Shown: piece after piece, positions 1-9,023 of the stretch
How positions within the stretch are numbered: the stretch's first letter is position 1
Layout: the number at the start of each line of letters is the position of its first letter
The notes under the pieces: generated by a model
What the model was told of the DNA's origin: nothing
Databases searched by the model: none
What the model saw: only the letters and a program-made list of their open reading frames with translations
Translations under genes and position numbers: made by a program
From: an uncultured Clostridia bacterium
Lineage (GTDB): Bacteria; Bacillota; DTU014
Length of the DNA stretch: 64,000 bases
Assembly: GCA_900016865.1 (NCBI GenBank)
Contig: FIZI01000013.1
Location: forward strand, 62,001-126,000
Direction: 5' to 3'

Positions 1-359
1 CCGGGCTGGGAGTGCTCAATCGCAGGCCTGATGCGAGATGGCGCAAGACCCCTGATGATATTGGGCAGCTTGTGGAACTTCAGAAGTCCATTCTCAAGGC
101 TATGGCCCAATGTGTGAAGCCAGGAGGAGTACTCGTCTACTCGACGTGCACGATTGTGCGAGAAGAGAACGACGACGTAATCGATTGGTTTCTCGAGGAC
201 AATAGAGATTTCCGCCCATCGCCCATCGGCGATTTCTTGCCCACGTCGCTGCTTGCCCTCGGTGGCCTTCGCACAACGGACGACCATTCTATTCGCCTTT
301 CGCCGCCTTTGCATGGCATAGATGGATTCTACATCGCACGTCTTGTGCGGCTTCAGTGA
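1..359 (+). CDS. rsmB: 16S rRNA m5C967 methyltransferase RsmB, C-terminal part (5' truncated by window edge)
   Basis: The reading frame is open from base 3 to a TGA at 357-359 and lacks its start, which lies outside the window. The visible 118 codons hold two signature pieces of the RsmB/NOP2 family: GLGVLNRRPDARWRK just after the substrate-binding loop, and YSTCT with the Cys used in catalysis on the target cytosine. The family uses S-adenosylmethionine to methylate C967 of 16S rRNA. In B. subtilis the gene is followed by rlmN-prpC-prkC; here the next gene is spoIVB and that block lies 25 kb further on. About 200 bp without a gene follow the stop, and I see no convincing terminator in them. 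Confidence 0.93.
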   Translation, partial: GLGVLNRRPDARWRKTPDDIGQLVELQKSILKAMAQCVKPGGVLVYSTCTIVREENDDVIDWFLEDNRDFRPSPIGDFLPTSLLALGGLRTTDDHSIRLSPPLHGIDGFYIARLVRLQ

Positions 360-564
360 TGCCATTTCCTCTTTTCCATCAACACACCACTTCCATCACT
401 TTTTCTTCGCATAGCGCGGTGCACGAACGGATACGATAGCGATACAACGAGAGCCTAAGAAGCCTTTGTCCCGCGTGCCTTTGAGCCCGTCCCACGTGGT
501 TTCTACATCTATGCGCACTGTTGGTTGCATTTGAAAGCAAGTTGATCCACAGGGGTGGTAATCT

Positions 565-1938
565 GTGAGACGGGTCGTTTTGTACCTTCTGACCTTCGTC
601 GTGTGCGTAATGGCAGTGTCTGTTGTCTCGCCCGAAATGCGCGAGACACTGGGATTTCCCGTGTACATGACAATGAACGAGGGCGATGTCAGCCTCATTC
701 AGTCATGGCTGCCCTTTGACATGCACATCTCAGCCGACCAAGGTCAGGTCATAAAGGTAAACGACAGTGTCCTCACTGGCGATATGAGAGTTCAAGCCGG
801 GACTCCCATATCTATCGAGCCGCTTAAGTCCGGCGTGGTCAACCTCGAGATGAAGCTCTTTGGGTTGATCCCCATCAGACGGATTGCGGTCAGCGTATTC
901 CCCAAGGCGGAGGTCGTGGTTGGTGGGCATTCAATAGGGGTGCTCCTGGCATCTCGTGGAGTCATAGTGACTGACTATTCCTCACTGGTAGATGTCAGTG
1001 GCAGACGGGTGAGTCCGGGCAAAGCAGCCGGAATCCAGATAGGCGACGTTATCGTAGAAGTCAATGGAGTAGCGGTTGACACAGTCGAGGATATTGAACG
1101 AGAGATCAACGCACCGAGTGTTCACGGCTCCGGAGAGAGGACAATGAGATTGACTGTGATAAGGAATGGGGAACAGTTGGTGCTCACTGTGACACCAGCA
1201 CTCTGTGAGATTGAAGACGAGGCGGCCGGCACCATGAAAACGCGCTACAGGCTCGGGCTGTACGTTAGGGACAGCGCCGCCGGGGTTGGGACGCTGACAT
1301 TCTATCATCTGGAGACCGGCACATACGGGGCTTTGGGACACTCCGTGACAGACATAGCCGGTAAGAACCAGGTTGATATAACGGATGGCAAGATTGTGCG
1401 AGCGTTCATAACCGGTGTGTACTACGGCACAGGCGGAAGGCCGGGTGAAAAGATGGGCACGTTCAGCGGACTTGGCGACGTCCTAGGTGATATTAGGCGC
1501 AATACCGAATGCGGTATTTATGGTGTCGCCAGTGTTCCATTTACGAATCCGATATACCCCGACCCGATACCAGTAGCGTCTGTGTCCGATGTCAAAGAAG
1601 GTCCGGCCAAGATGCTGACTGTAGTCAGTGGATCAACAATCGAGGAGTTCGATGTGTATATCGAAAAGATACAGCGGCAGTCCAAGCCAGATACCAAAGG
1701 CCTGGTCATACGCACGACAGACCCGCAGCTACTCTCCAGGACAGGGGGCATAGTGCAGGGAATGAGCGGAAGCCCGATAGTGCAGGATGGCAAGTTGGTC
1801 GGTGCAGTGACTCACGTCCTTGTTTCTGACCCTGCCAGAGGCTATGGAGTGCTTGCAGAGTGGATGCTGCTGCAAGCAGGGATTGGCGAACGCAACGCGG
1901 AGCCGAGCCTATCATCTGCGCTCCCAATGAGTGTTTAG
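565..1938 (+). CDS. spoIVB: SpoIVB peptidase (S55 family), sporulation signalling protease
   Basis: 457 codons from a GTG preceded by AGGGGTGG at 551-558. The order is an N-terminal membrane anchor (residues about 4-20), a PDZ domain (about 125-210, with GIQIGDVIVEVNG) and an S55 serine peptidase domain with GALGHSVTD (His259) and GMSGSP (399-404), the expected catalytic His and Ser motifs. In the family the protein is made in the forespore, crosses into the intermembrane space and cleaves SpoIVFA so that SpoIVFB can process pro-SigK. Length is close to the B. subtilis protein (426 aa). It normally sits between recN and spo0A; neither is present here. Confidence 0.96.
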   Translation: MRRVVLYLLTFVVCVMAVSVVSPEMRETLGFPVYMTMNEGDVSLIQSWLPFDMHISADQGQVIKVNDSVLTGDMRVQAGTPISIEPLKSGVVNLEMKLFGLIPIRRIAVSVFPKAEVVVGGHSIGVLLASRGVIVTDYSSLVDVSGRRVSPGKAAGIQIGDVIVEVNGVAVDTVEDIEREINAPSVHGSGERTMRLTVIRNGEQLVLTVTPALCEIEDEAAGTMKTRYRLGLYVRDSAAGVGTLTFYHLETGTYGALGHSVTDIAGKNQVDITDGKIVRAFITGVYYGTGGRPGEKMGTFSGLGDVLGDIRRNTECGIYGVASVPFTNPIYPDPIPVASVSDVKEGPAKMLTVVSGSTIEEFDVYIEKIQRQSKPDTKGLVIRTTDPQLLSRTGGIVQGMSGSPIVQDGKLVGAVTHVLVSDPARGYGVLAEWMLLQAGIGERNAEPSLSSALPMSV

Positions 1939-2007
1939 CTGTCCCGCTGACATGCTGACACCGGTGTTTATCGGCTGTTGCTAAATGTAGAATAGGTGGT
2001 TCTTCGT

Positions 2008-3132
2008 ATGCATTTTAGCGGCAGAGCAAGGATAGACAAGAAGACCAAAGAGTTATGCAGGAGAATAGGGGCTCACGAGATAGCCGTCATCGATCATCAA
2101 GACATTGATGAAGTGGCGGCTATCTCATTGGTAGAATGCAGAGTCAAAGGAGTCATCAACCTGTCAGAGTCTATGACTGGGCGGTATCCTAGCCAAGGAG
2201 CACTAGTCCTGCTTTCGGCAGGCATTCCTGTGGTAGACAATGTCGGGCAAGAGGTTCTCAGAAGCCTGAGAGAAGGCGACGAGATTACGGTTGCCGATGG
2301 AGTAGTGTACAAATCCGGTGAAGCTATAGGCCGAGGGCAGGAGTTGAGCCTGGAGTCCGTCAAGCAGAGGATGAAGGAAACTGAGGGCAGCATGTCTGCC
2401 GTACTCAGGCAGTTTGTTGAAAATACGGTCGACTGGATCGGCACTGAGATGGACACTCTGCTAGGGCACATTGATTTCCCAAAGCTTAAGACCCGTATAG
2501 AAGGCCGTCATTGCCTGATAGTTGTTCGAGGGGCCAACTACAGGGAGGATCTCGAAGCTATCTCTTCATATATCCGAGACATGAAGCCGGTGTTAATCGG
2601 AGTTGACGGAGGTGCCGACGCTCTCTTGGAGCTGGGCTACAGGCCCGACATCGTGGTTGGCGACATGGACAGCGTGTCTGACAAAGCCCTCGAGCTCGCC
2701 GGAGAGCTCGTAGTTCACGCATACGTCAGCGGAGAAGCTCCGGGGATGGGCCGCATCAACAAACTAGGGCTCGAGGCTCACTCTGTCGCCTCTCCAGGCA
2801 CGAGTGAAGACGTCGCGATGCTGATGGCATATGACAAGGGAGCAGAACTCATAGTGGCGGTGGGCACCCATTCCAATATTGTCGATTTCCTCGAAAAGGG
2901 TCGCAAGGGTATGTCAAGCACGTTTCTGGTCAGGCTAAGAGTGGGGACCAGGCTCGTGGACGCCAGGGGAGTCAGCAAGCTGTACAAGACCAGGGTGCCG
3001 ACTACCCGATTGCTGCCGCTATTCCTTGCTGCGCTGATGCCAATGGCACTTGTTTATCGCTTCTCTACATGGTTCAGTCAAATAGTGGACCTCCTCATTA
3101 TCAGGCTTAGAGTGTTGTGGAGAATGCTCTGA
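2008..3132 (+). CDS. steA: SteA-like cytokinetic/envelope protein with thiamin-pyrophosphokinase-like fold
   Basis: 374 codons from an ATG that has AGGTGG at 1994-1999, eight bases away; a GTG at 1996 overlaps that site and is less likely. The middle holds a TPPK-like nucleotide-binding region: GVDGGADALLELGY followed by GDMDSVSD, then TSEDVAMLMAYDKGAE. Two hydrophobic segments near the C-terminus (about residues 331-365) suggest membrane anchoring. Actinobacterial SteA works with SteB in peptidoglycan assembly at the septum. The next gene is a SteB/MctB homologue 21 bp away, so the pair is conserved. A thiamin role is unlikely because of the extra N-terminal domain and membrane segments. Confidence 0.82.
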   Translation: MHFSGRARIDKKTKELCRRIGAHEIAVIDHQDIDEVAAISLVECRVKGVINLSESMTGRYPSQGALVLLSAGIPVVDNVGQEVLRSLREGDEITVADGVVYKSGEAIGRGQELSLESVKQRMKETEGSMSAVLRQFVENTVDWIGTEMDTLLGHIDFPKLKTRIEGRHCLIVVRGANYREDLEAISSYIRDMKPVLIGVDGGADALLELGYRPDIVVGDMDSVSDKALELAGELVVHAYVSGEAPGMGRINKLGLEAHSVASPGTSEDVAMLMAYDKGAELIVAVGTHSNIVDFLEKGRKGMSSTFLVRLRVGTRLVDARGVSKLYKTRVPTTRLLPLFLAALMPMALVYRFSTWFSQIVDLLIIRLRVLWRML

Positions 3133-3153
3133 TATGGGCACGGGTGACTTCGA

Positions 3154-3981
3154 GTGCTTGACATGAGGTATCACATAGTCAGCCTTGTAGCTGTGTTTCT
3201 TGCGCTGGGGCTGGGGATTCTGATAGGAACGATAATGGTGCAGGATCCCGATGTGTTGGAGGCTCAAGACAGCTTGATCAAACAGCTGTCCGATGACCTC
3301 AAGCGGTTGGATGCGCAGAATGCACAGGACCGAGAGAGACTTGAGGCCGTACGGGCACTTCACGATGAGTTGGAATCGTGGGCCAACGAGATGTTTCCCT
3401 TGTTGGTGTCCAATCGGTTGTTTGGCCGTCAGATAGCGCTGGTGTGCCTGGATGGGGCAGAGACAAGCGAGGAGACGGTTGCAATCAGAGAGACATTGTC
3501 GGCTGCAGGGGCTTTGACACGGGTGGTGACTTTTTTGCGTCCCGTTTCAGACCTGCTAGTATGGCTAGAGGACTACAGTTTCGGAATCGATAGCTCTCCG
3601 AATCGGAACAGCGATACTTCGAAGGCTGCTTTAGTGCTCGCCTACTCTGTTGTTGCAGGATACGACAGCGTACTATCCGGGCAATTGGTCGAAGCAGGGC
3701 TTCTTGAGATCGATGGGCCAAGCGACAGTAGTCGGATCGACTCCGTAGTAGTTGTCAGTGGACCCAACTCGGCAGTCTTACCTGTCAAGACGCTCGTTGA
3801 TGCACTCGGCGAATATACAGTTCTGCTAGTCGGTAGTGCTTTCAGGGAGAGTGAGTTTAAGCCGACAAGTGAAAAAGCCGATAGCAGCGTTACAGTGATG
3901 GACGGTCCCAAAACGATTCCTCAGAGGTACAAGTTGGTTATGTCTCTTGCCGGTGGAGAGAGGAGGTTAGGGTCTCGCTGA
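3154..3981 (+). CDS. SteB/MctB-family membrane protein (annotated elsewhere as copper transporter)
   Basis: 275 codons from GTG with GGGTGA at 3142-3147; an ATG at 3163 is the alternative. The N-terminus has the family signature, a charged MRYH followed by one membrane helix ending in ALGLGILIGT (residues 4-25), then a coiled coil (about 35-75) rich in Leu, Gln and Arg, then a Rossmann-like extracytoplasmic domain. Mycobacterial MctB was linked to copper tolerance, while its corynebacterial homologue SteB partners SteA in cell-envelope assembly. The position directly after steA favours the envelope role. No metal-binding Cys or His cluster is visible. Confidence 0.8.
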   Translation: MLDMRYHIVSLVAVFLALGLGILIGTIMVQDPDVLEAQDSLIKQLSDDLKRLDAQNAQDRERLEAVRALHDELESWANEMFPLLVSNRLFGRQIALVCLDGAETSEETVAIRETLSAAGALTRVVTFLRPVSDLLVWLEDYSFGIDSSPNRNSDTSKAALVLAYSVVAGYDSVLSGQLVEAGLLEIDGPSDSSRIDSVVVVSGPNSAVLPVKTLVDALGEYTVLLVGSAFRESEFKPTSEKADSSVTVMDGPKTIPQRYKLVMSLAGGERRLGSR

Positions 3982-4664
3982 GGCGCATTCCAGCACTCAG
4001 TGTAGGGGTCCTCATCCCTGCACATAACGAAGGAGACACAGTAGCCCTGACATTGCGCTCACTTGCACGGTTGCCCGGGTTGCGCAGGCTGATATTGGTG
4101 GATGACGGCTCTGACGATGATACAGTGCAAAAGGCGCGATCAATGGGCGCTCATGTGATCAGGATGACTGAGCAGAGTGGTAAGGGAGCCGCTGTGCGGC
4201 GCGGTCTCGATTACCTATCCGACTGTCCTTTTGTACTGCTGCTGGACGCGGACCTCGGCGACACATCAGCGCAGGCTTGGCGCTTGTTGCGCCCTGTGAT
4301 CAATGGAAGTGCCGATGTGACTGTAGCGCGATTCAGCAGACAAGCGGCGGGTTCAGGTTTTGGGATTGTCAAAGCCGTGGCTCGGACGGCCGTCAGCATT
4401 CTCGCAGGCGCTCGAGTCGAAAGCGTGCTATCCGGACAGCGGGCTCTGTCTCAAAAGGCACTCAAATCAGTGAGTAGATTTGATGATGGATACGGCTTGG
4501 AGACCGGTATGATAATAGATCTTCTGAGACATGGCATGAGGGTAGTAGAGGTCGATGTGGACATGAAACACAAGGATTACGGAAGGACCCTTCACGGCTT
4601 TTGTCATAGAGGGCGCCAGCTGCTAGACATTGCCGTAGCAGTCGCTTCACGAGCATGCCTCTGA
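3978..4664 (+). CDS. family 2 glycosyltransferase, probable CTG start
   Basis: The frame encodes a GT-A fold transferase: VGVLIPAHNEGDTVALTLRSL, LILVDDGSDDDT and the metal-binding LLDADLGD. The first ATG/GTG/TTG codon in the frame is TTG at 4053, which would delete the first beta strand and the AHNEGDT nucleotide-sugar motif. A CTG at 3978 overlaps the stop of the preceding gene, with AGGAGG at 3961-3966, and is the most plausible start (228 codons). The stop overlaps the ATG of the next gene, so translation is probably coupled. It likely transfers a sugar to a lipid carrier or wall precursor; donor and acceptor are unknown. Confidence 0.82.
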   Translation: MRRIPALSVGVLIPAHNEGDTVALTLRSLARLPGLRRLILVDDGSDDDTVQKARSMGAHVIRMTEQSGKGAAVRRGLDYLSDCPFVLLLDADLGDTSAQAWRLLRPVINGSADVTVARFSRQAAGSGFGIVKAVARTAVSILAGARVESVLSGQRALSQKALKSVSRFDDGYGLETGMIIDLLRHGMRVVEVDVDMKHKDYGRTLHGFCHRGRQLLDIAVAVASRACL

Positions 4665-5479
4665 CTGTACTTGTTCTCTCTGTAGTCTTGACTACATCGA
4701 CAGCTTCGTGGCTACTGCAGGACTCAGTGCCTCACGCACTGGAACGTTCCGGGATGCTGCGGGCCAATTACAAGGGCGCACATGTGGCGCCAGCGCTGGG
4801 CATAGTGATTGCTCTCTCGGCGATTGCAGGCTACAGCATGTTGGCTGCTTTAACGCGTGCTGACGAGAGGACTTTGGCAGTTGTCCTGGGGATGGTTGTA
4901 TCAGCCTTCATCGGATTGCTTGACGATGTGGCAGGCAGGGACTCAGGCAAGGGCTTTCACGGCCATTTTGGACGACCCTTCAGTGCACGAGGTGTAAGCA
5001 CTGGTGTCCTAAAGGCCGTGTTCGTTTCCTTGGCAGCAGTCATTGCATCAAGGTCAGTGTTTGGCCCGCCGTGGCAAGTCCTTCTCAGAGCGGCCGGAAT
5101 CGCACTTACTGCCAATTTGTTCAACCTGTTGGACCTGCGTCCCGGGCGCTGTATCAAGGTATATCTCGCGGTTTCTGCACTGGCAGCAGTGTCGCTTGAG
5201 TTCGACGTTCTCAAGTACGCTCCGGTAGTTGTCGGGGCAGTCATGGTGCTGCGTGCAGACCTACAGGCAAGAGCCATGCTGGGCGACTGTGGGTCCAACT
5301 TGCTCGGGTTTGTGGCTGGCTGTCAAGTCACGCTGACCGCGCCGATCTGGTTTGCGGCGGTGTGGTTAGGTGCCGTGTTGATTCTCAACGTCGCCTCTGA
5401 GAAGTACTCGTTCACATCCGTTATCGAGTCAAACCGAGTGCTTCGATGGCTGGACATGCTCGGGCGAGTTGACGACTAG
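4655..5479 (+). CDS. MraY/WecA-like polyprenyl-phosphate sugar-1-phosphate transferase (GT4 family membrane protein)
   Basis: 274 codons starting at an ATG inside the preceding gene. About eight hydrophobic segments are visible. The motifs are those of the polyprenyl-phosphate N-acetylhexosamine-1-phosphate transferases: FIGLLDDVAG (about residues 85-95), NLFNLLDLRPGR (about 150-161) and MLGDCGSN (about 208-215). The His-rich loop typical of MraY and the HxxHR loop of WecA are not seen, and it is shorter than MraY (about 320-360 aa). This suggests a specialised relative, perhaps making a lipid-linked sugar for the adjacent glycosyltransferase. Whether it could serve as MraY is open; no mraY lies in the dcw cluster downstream. 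Confidence 0.8.
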   Translation: MPLTVLVLSVVLTTSTASWLLQDSVPHALERSGMLRANYKGAHVAPALGIVIALSAIAGYSMLAALTRADERTLAVVLGMVVSAFIGLLDDVAGRDSGKGFHGHFGRPFSARGVSTGVLKAVFVSLAAVIASRSVFGPPWQVLLRAAGIALTANLFNLLDLRPGRCIKVYLAVSALAAVSLEFDVLKYAPVVVGAVMVLRADLQARAMLGDCGSNLLGFVAGCQVTLTAPIWFAAVWLGAVLILNVASEKYSFTSVIESNRVLRWLDMLGRVDD

Positions 5480-5584
5480 AGCGATTTGACAGCCGTAGCC
5501 GCCAGCTCGCAGGACTTCGCAGCAGGATGTTATCGGAGACAGTAGAAGTGTACGATGAACCGCTGGTAGTCTACAGGAGGGGCC

Positions 5585-8137
5585 GTGTTGTCTAAATTGC
5601 CGCAAAAGATCAAGAACTACTTCACGCCAGAAGCCGTTCAGGCTCTCAGGGATGCGATCGCAGAGGTCGGCGGCAACGAGCTCTTCGCGGTGGGCCGCCT
5701 GGATGACCGGGATATCATCGCGTCCGTAACTGTAGTTGCCCGAGGGTCAAGAACTGCAGTCCCTGCGCTTGATCAGGCGGCCACAGCCGGGGAGGTTGTG
5801 ATTCACAACCATCCATCCGGGGATCTTACACCGTCAGAGGCCGATCTCAGGGTTGCCTCCAGGCTCGGCAATCAAGGCATAGGGTTTATTATTGTAAGCA
5901 ATGAAGTGGACGACCTCTATGCCGTTGTCGAGGTCATTCAGGTGAGGGCTAGAAGGGCCGATGAGGAGAAGTCATTCGTACGAGCGTTGCTTGGACCATC
6001 AGGCCCGATCGCCTCAAGCCTGCCTGCGTACGAGCACCGTGAAGAACAGCTGCTGATGGCAGACGACGTAACAGACGCGGTGTTTGGAAACAAGTACGCT
6101 GTACTGGAGGCAGGCACAGGAACAGGCAAGTCCTTGGCCTACTTGGTGCCGTGTATAGTCTGGTCTCAGCGGACCAACAAGAGGGTTGTAGTTTCAACCA
6201 ATACGATCAATCTTCAAGAGCAGCTTGCGTTTAAGGACATACCTTTCCTGAAGGCCAACTTGGGTATTGAGTTTGAAGCTGTCTTGATGAAGGGGCGCAG
6301 CAATTACGTATGCCTGCGCAAGATCGAGAATTTGCGCATCGGGTCTGATTCGTATTTAGATGAAGATGAACTGCCACTGCTTAACGCTATTGTAGAGATC
6401 GTGGAGAACGACAAGATAGGGTCGAGGTCCGAATTTCCCATACAAGTCTCGGGCGAGATCTGGGAGCGGGTGTGCTCTGAGCCGGACACTTGTCTGCGTA
6501 GCCGTTGTCCGTTTGTGGACTCGTGCTACTATCTTTCTATGCGCAGACATGCACAACAAGCGGACATCGTCATAGCCAACCACCACTTGCTTTTGGCAGA
6601 TCTGAGCGTCAGAGAGGCTGTTGAGGCGGACATCGATATGGCGGTATTGCCTAGGTATGACTGTGTGGTGTTTGACGAAGCTCACCGCTTGGGCGACATT
6701 GTTCATGAGTACTTGGGCGATTTGGTTAGCACGACTCAGATAGAGCGGGCGCTTCGCCGCCTGTGGCGTCGACCGGCCTCCAAGTCGTCGGGTCCGGAGA
6801 CAGGCACACTGATTCGACTGGTCCATGTGCTTTCGTCGACTGATGGGATCCCTCAACTGTCACGGTCGCGAGCCCTCAGCATCATAAACACCTCGCTTGT
6901 CGGCAATATAGCGAGGGCGCTCGATCTGGTAAGCAGCCTTAGGGCTAAACTGGCCGGTTTTTTTGCAAGCGTGCCCGAGGAGGAGCAGACTAGCGCCATC
7001 CGTCTGACCCGCGAATTACTGGGCGACCCACTGTTTCGCCGGGTGAACGACGAGGTCGACAAGCTGGTCTTTGTGATTGAGGAGATCGCGCAGCAGCTCG
7101 ATGAAGTTCATCGGCACGTTGTTCCGTATGAGGAGGATCTTGACAGGGCTGAGCCCGGGCTTTGCCAAGAGATCAGGGCATTGTCAGAGCGGTGCGGTTC
7201 TCAAGCTACAGTGCTGAGGTCAGTCGTGAAGCCCCCTTTGGAGTCGTCGGTTCACTGGATTGACAGGACTGGAACAGCGCAGAGAAGCAACTACGTGTTT
7301 CACTCTGCGCCTGTTGAGCTTGGCAGTTCGTTTGTCGACTCAGTTCTTAGCCGTCTAAGCTCTGCAGTGTTTACATCTGCGACCTTGACGGTTCAGGGTT
7401 CTTTTGATTTTTTCAAGCGCAGTTTGGGGATGGATACTCTTCCAACAGCTAGGTTTATCGAGAGGTCGATCGAGTCGCCGTTTGACTTCAAAAATCAGGT
7501 CCTGCTGTGCGTTGCCTCCAACATGCCTTCACCTGATTCTTCTGAGTTCTACGAGTGCCTATCAGAAGCTTTATGCAGGATAATTGCGGCTTCATCGGGC
7601 AGGGCTTTTGTGCTCTTTACATCTCATTCGGCTATGAGGCGAGCTGCAGCGGAGTGCCGGCCTTTCCTGTCTGATCAGGGATATCGGCTCTTGGTCCAGG
7701 GCGAGGCCGGGCGTCATCACCTAATTAACATGTTCCGCGACGACATACCTTCAGTACTGTTTGGGACCGACAGCTTCTGGGAAGGAGTGGACGTTAGGGG
7801 GTCCTCCTTATCATCAGTGATCATGGTCAAGCTGCCCTTCAGGGTCCCAACTGAACCGTTGCTTCAGGCCAAGCTAGAGGCTATCCAAGCCAGAGGAGGC
7901 GACCCGTTTAGAGAGTTGTCGCTTCCAGAGGCTGTGATTAGATTCAGACAAGGATTTGGCAGGTTGATTCGTTCCAGGGATGACATGGGTGGTGTCACCG
8001 TGCTTGATTCCAGGTTGGTCAAGAGGAGGTATGGCCGAGCCTTTCTGGGATCCCTCCCTCGCTGTACTACCCTGGTTGGCAGCATCGATGAGATCGAATC
8101 CGGCCTGCGGCAGTGGCTGGCTGCCCAACAAACATAA
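5585..8137 (+). CDS. dinG: DinG-type FeS DNA helicase with N-terminal RadC-like JAMM domain
   Basis: 850 codons from GTG with AGGAGGGG at 5575-5582. Residues 1-125 form a RadC/JAMM domain with His74, His76, Ser84 and Asp87 in the spacing H-x-H-x7-S-x2-D. From residue 145 follows an XPD/DinG superfamily 2 helicase: Walker A EAGTGTGKS at 175-183, four clustered Cys for an iron-sulfur cluster in the region of CLRSRCPFVDSC, the DEAH box VVFDEAHRL, and C-terminal motifs GTDSFWEGVDVRG and RFRQGFGRLIRSR. B. subtilis DinG carries an exonuclease domain at this place instead. Likely function: 5'-3' unwinding of damaged or structured DNA; the JAMM role is unknown. Confidence 0.93.
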   Translation: MLSKLPQKIKNYFTPEAVQALRDAIAEVGGNELFAVGRLDDRDIIASVTVVARGSRTAVPALDQAATAGEVVIHNHPSGDLTPSEADLRVASRLGNQGIGFIIVSNEVDDLYAVVEVIQVRARRADEEKSFVRALLGPSGPIASSLPAYEHREEQLLMADDVTDAVFGNKYAVLEAGTGTGKSLAYLVPCIVWSQRTNKRVVVSTNTINLQEQLAFKDIPFLKANLGIEFEAVLMKGRSNYVCLRKIENLRIGSDSYLDEDELPLLNAIVEIVENDKIGSRSEFPIQVSGEIWERVCSEPDTCLRSRCPFVDSCYYLSMRRHAQQADIVIANHHLLLADLSVREAVEADIDMAVLPRYDCVVFDEAHRLGDIVHEYLGDLVSTTQIERALRRLWRRPASKSSGPETGTLIRLVHVLSSTDGIPQLSRSRALSIINTSLVGNIARALDLVSSLRAKLAGFFASVPEEEQTSAIRLTRELLGDPLFRRVNDEVDKLVFVIEEIAQQLDEVHRHVVPYEEDLDRAEPGLCQEIRALSERCGSQATVLRSVVKPPLESSVHWIDRTGTAQRSNYVFHSAPVELGSSFVDSVLSRLSSAVFTSATLTVQGSFDFFKRSLGMDTLPTARFIERSIESPFDFKNQVLLCVASNMPSPDSSEFYECLSEALCRIIAASSGRAFVLFTSHSAMRRAAAECRPFLSDQGYRLLVQGEAGRHHLINMFRDDIPSVLFGTDSFWEGVDVRGSSLSSVIMVKLPFRVPTEPLLQAKLEAIQARGGDPFRELSLPEAVIRFRQGFGRLIRSRDDMGGVTVLDSRLVKRRYGRAFLGSLPRCTTLVGSIDEIESGLRQWLAAQQT

Positions 8138-8222
8138 CCGGTGCTTATTTCGAATAAACTGCACTAGGGCTGCATGGATCATGATGTCTGGCTAGATGCT
8201 TTGGCTCTTGGAGGGTGCCTCG

Positions 8223-9020
8223 ATGGTGATCAGGATACGTCGACCTATTCTCGCTTTGTTTCTCGTCTTGGCGATCATGACTTTGGTGAACATCGCTCAG
8301 TTTTCTTTGTTCCCAGTCATCAAGTCCGCTGTTTCTTCTCAGATGGGCAGGAAAATACCAGTCTACAGCGTTGATGTCCCCGACAAGAGAGTGTCCGTAA
8401 CTCTGGACGCGACGTGGGGAGCAAAGCAGACGGCTGACTTGCTTGCCGTTCTTGACAAGCATGGCGTCAAGGCAACGTTTTTCTTAGCGGGCTACTGGAT
8501 AGAAGAGTATCCTGATCACGTCCGGATGATCGCATCCAAAGGACACGAGATAGGCAATCACACGTATTCGCATCCTCATCTGAATTCGCTCGATATTGAG
8601 TCGATAAAGAAGGAGCTCAATAGGTGCAGTGACATGATAGAAAATCTGACCGGCACGAGGCCGACCCTTTTTCGCCCGCCTTTTGGCGAGTACAGCAACA
8701 AGGTGATCGAGGCGGCGGAAGCCTGCGGGCTTGAGACTATCCAGTGGGATGTGGATTCGCTGGATTGGCAAAACCTCAGTGCATCGGCCATCCAATCGCG
8801 AGTCCTTAGCAGAGTGCAGCCCGGATCGATCATACTGTTCCACAACAACGGGCTCCACACAGTCGAGGCCCTTGATGCAGTGATACGCGAGCTTAAGAGC
8901 AGAGGGTATGAGTTTGTCCCGGTATCGTCACTCCTCTTAGAGGGCAATACCTATGTTGATCACACAGGAAGACAGAGGCTTAGATCGAGCGCGGGTACAG
9001 CGTCTAGATCGGAGGTATAG
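8223..9020 (+). CDS. polysaccharide deacetylase (NodB fold), PdaB-like membrane-anchored
   Basis: 265 codons from ATG 8223, seven bases after GGAGGG (8210-8215); an upstream ATG at 8196 has no such site. One membrane helix (about residues 7-27) precedes a NodB domain: VSVTLDATWG carrying the catalytic-base Asp, GNHTYSH with the two metal His, LFRPPFGEYS, WDVDSLDW and IILFHNNG. The second Asp of the usual TFDDG motif is replaced, as in PdaB-type sporulation proteins. It probably removes acetyl groups from peptidoglycan or a related glycan outside the membrane. It is followed four bases later by a second deacetylase-like gene. Confidence 0.88.
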   Translation: MVIRIRRPILALFLVLAIMTLVNIAQFSLFPVIKSAVSSQMGRKIPVYSVDVPDKRVSVTLDATWGAKQTADLLAVLDKHGVKATFFLAGYWIEEYPDHVRMIASKGHEIGNHTYSHPHLNSLDIESIKKELNRCSDMIENLTGTRPTLFRPPFGEYSNKVIEAAEACGLETIQWDVDSLDWQNLSASAIQSRVLSRVQPGSIILFHNNGLHTVEALDAVIRELKSRGYEFVPVSSLLLEGNTYVDHTGRQRLRSSAGTASRSEV

Positions 9021-9023
9021 TCG

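Noticed and set aside
5486-5515. TTGACA before dinG as a promoter
   Set aside because: The -10 position reads GCAGGA or similar; no TATAAT-like hexamer.
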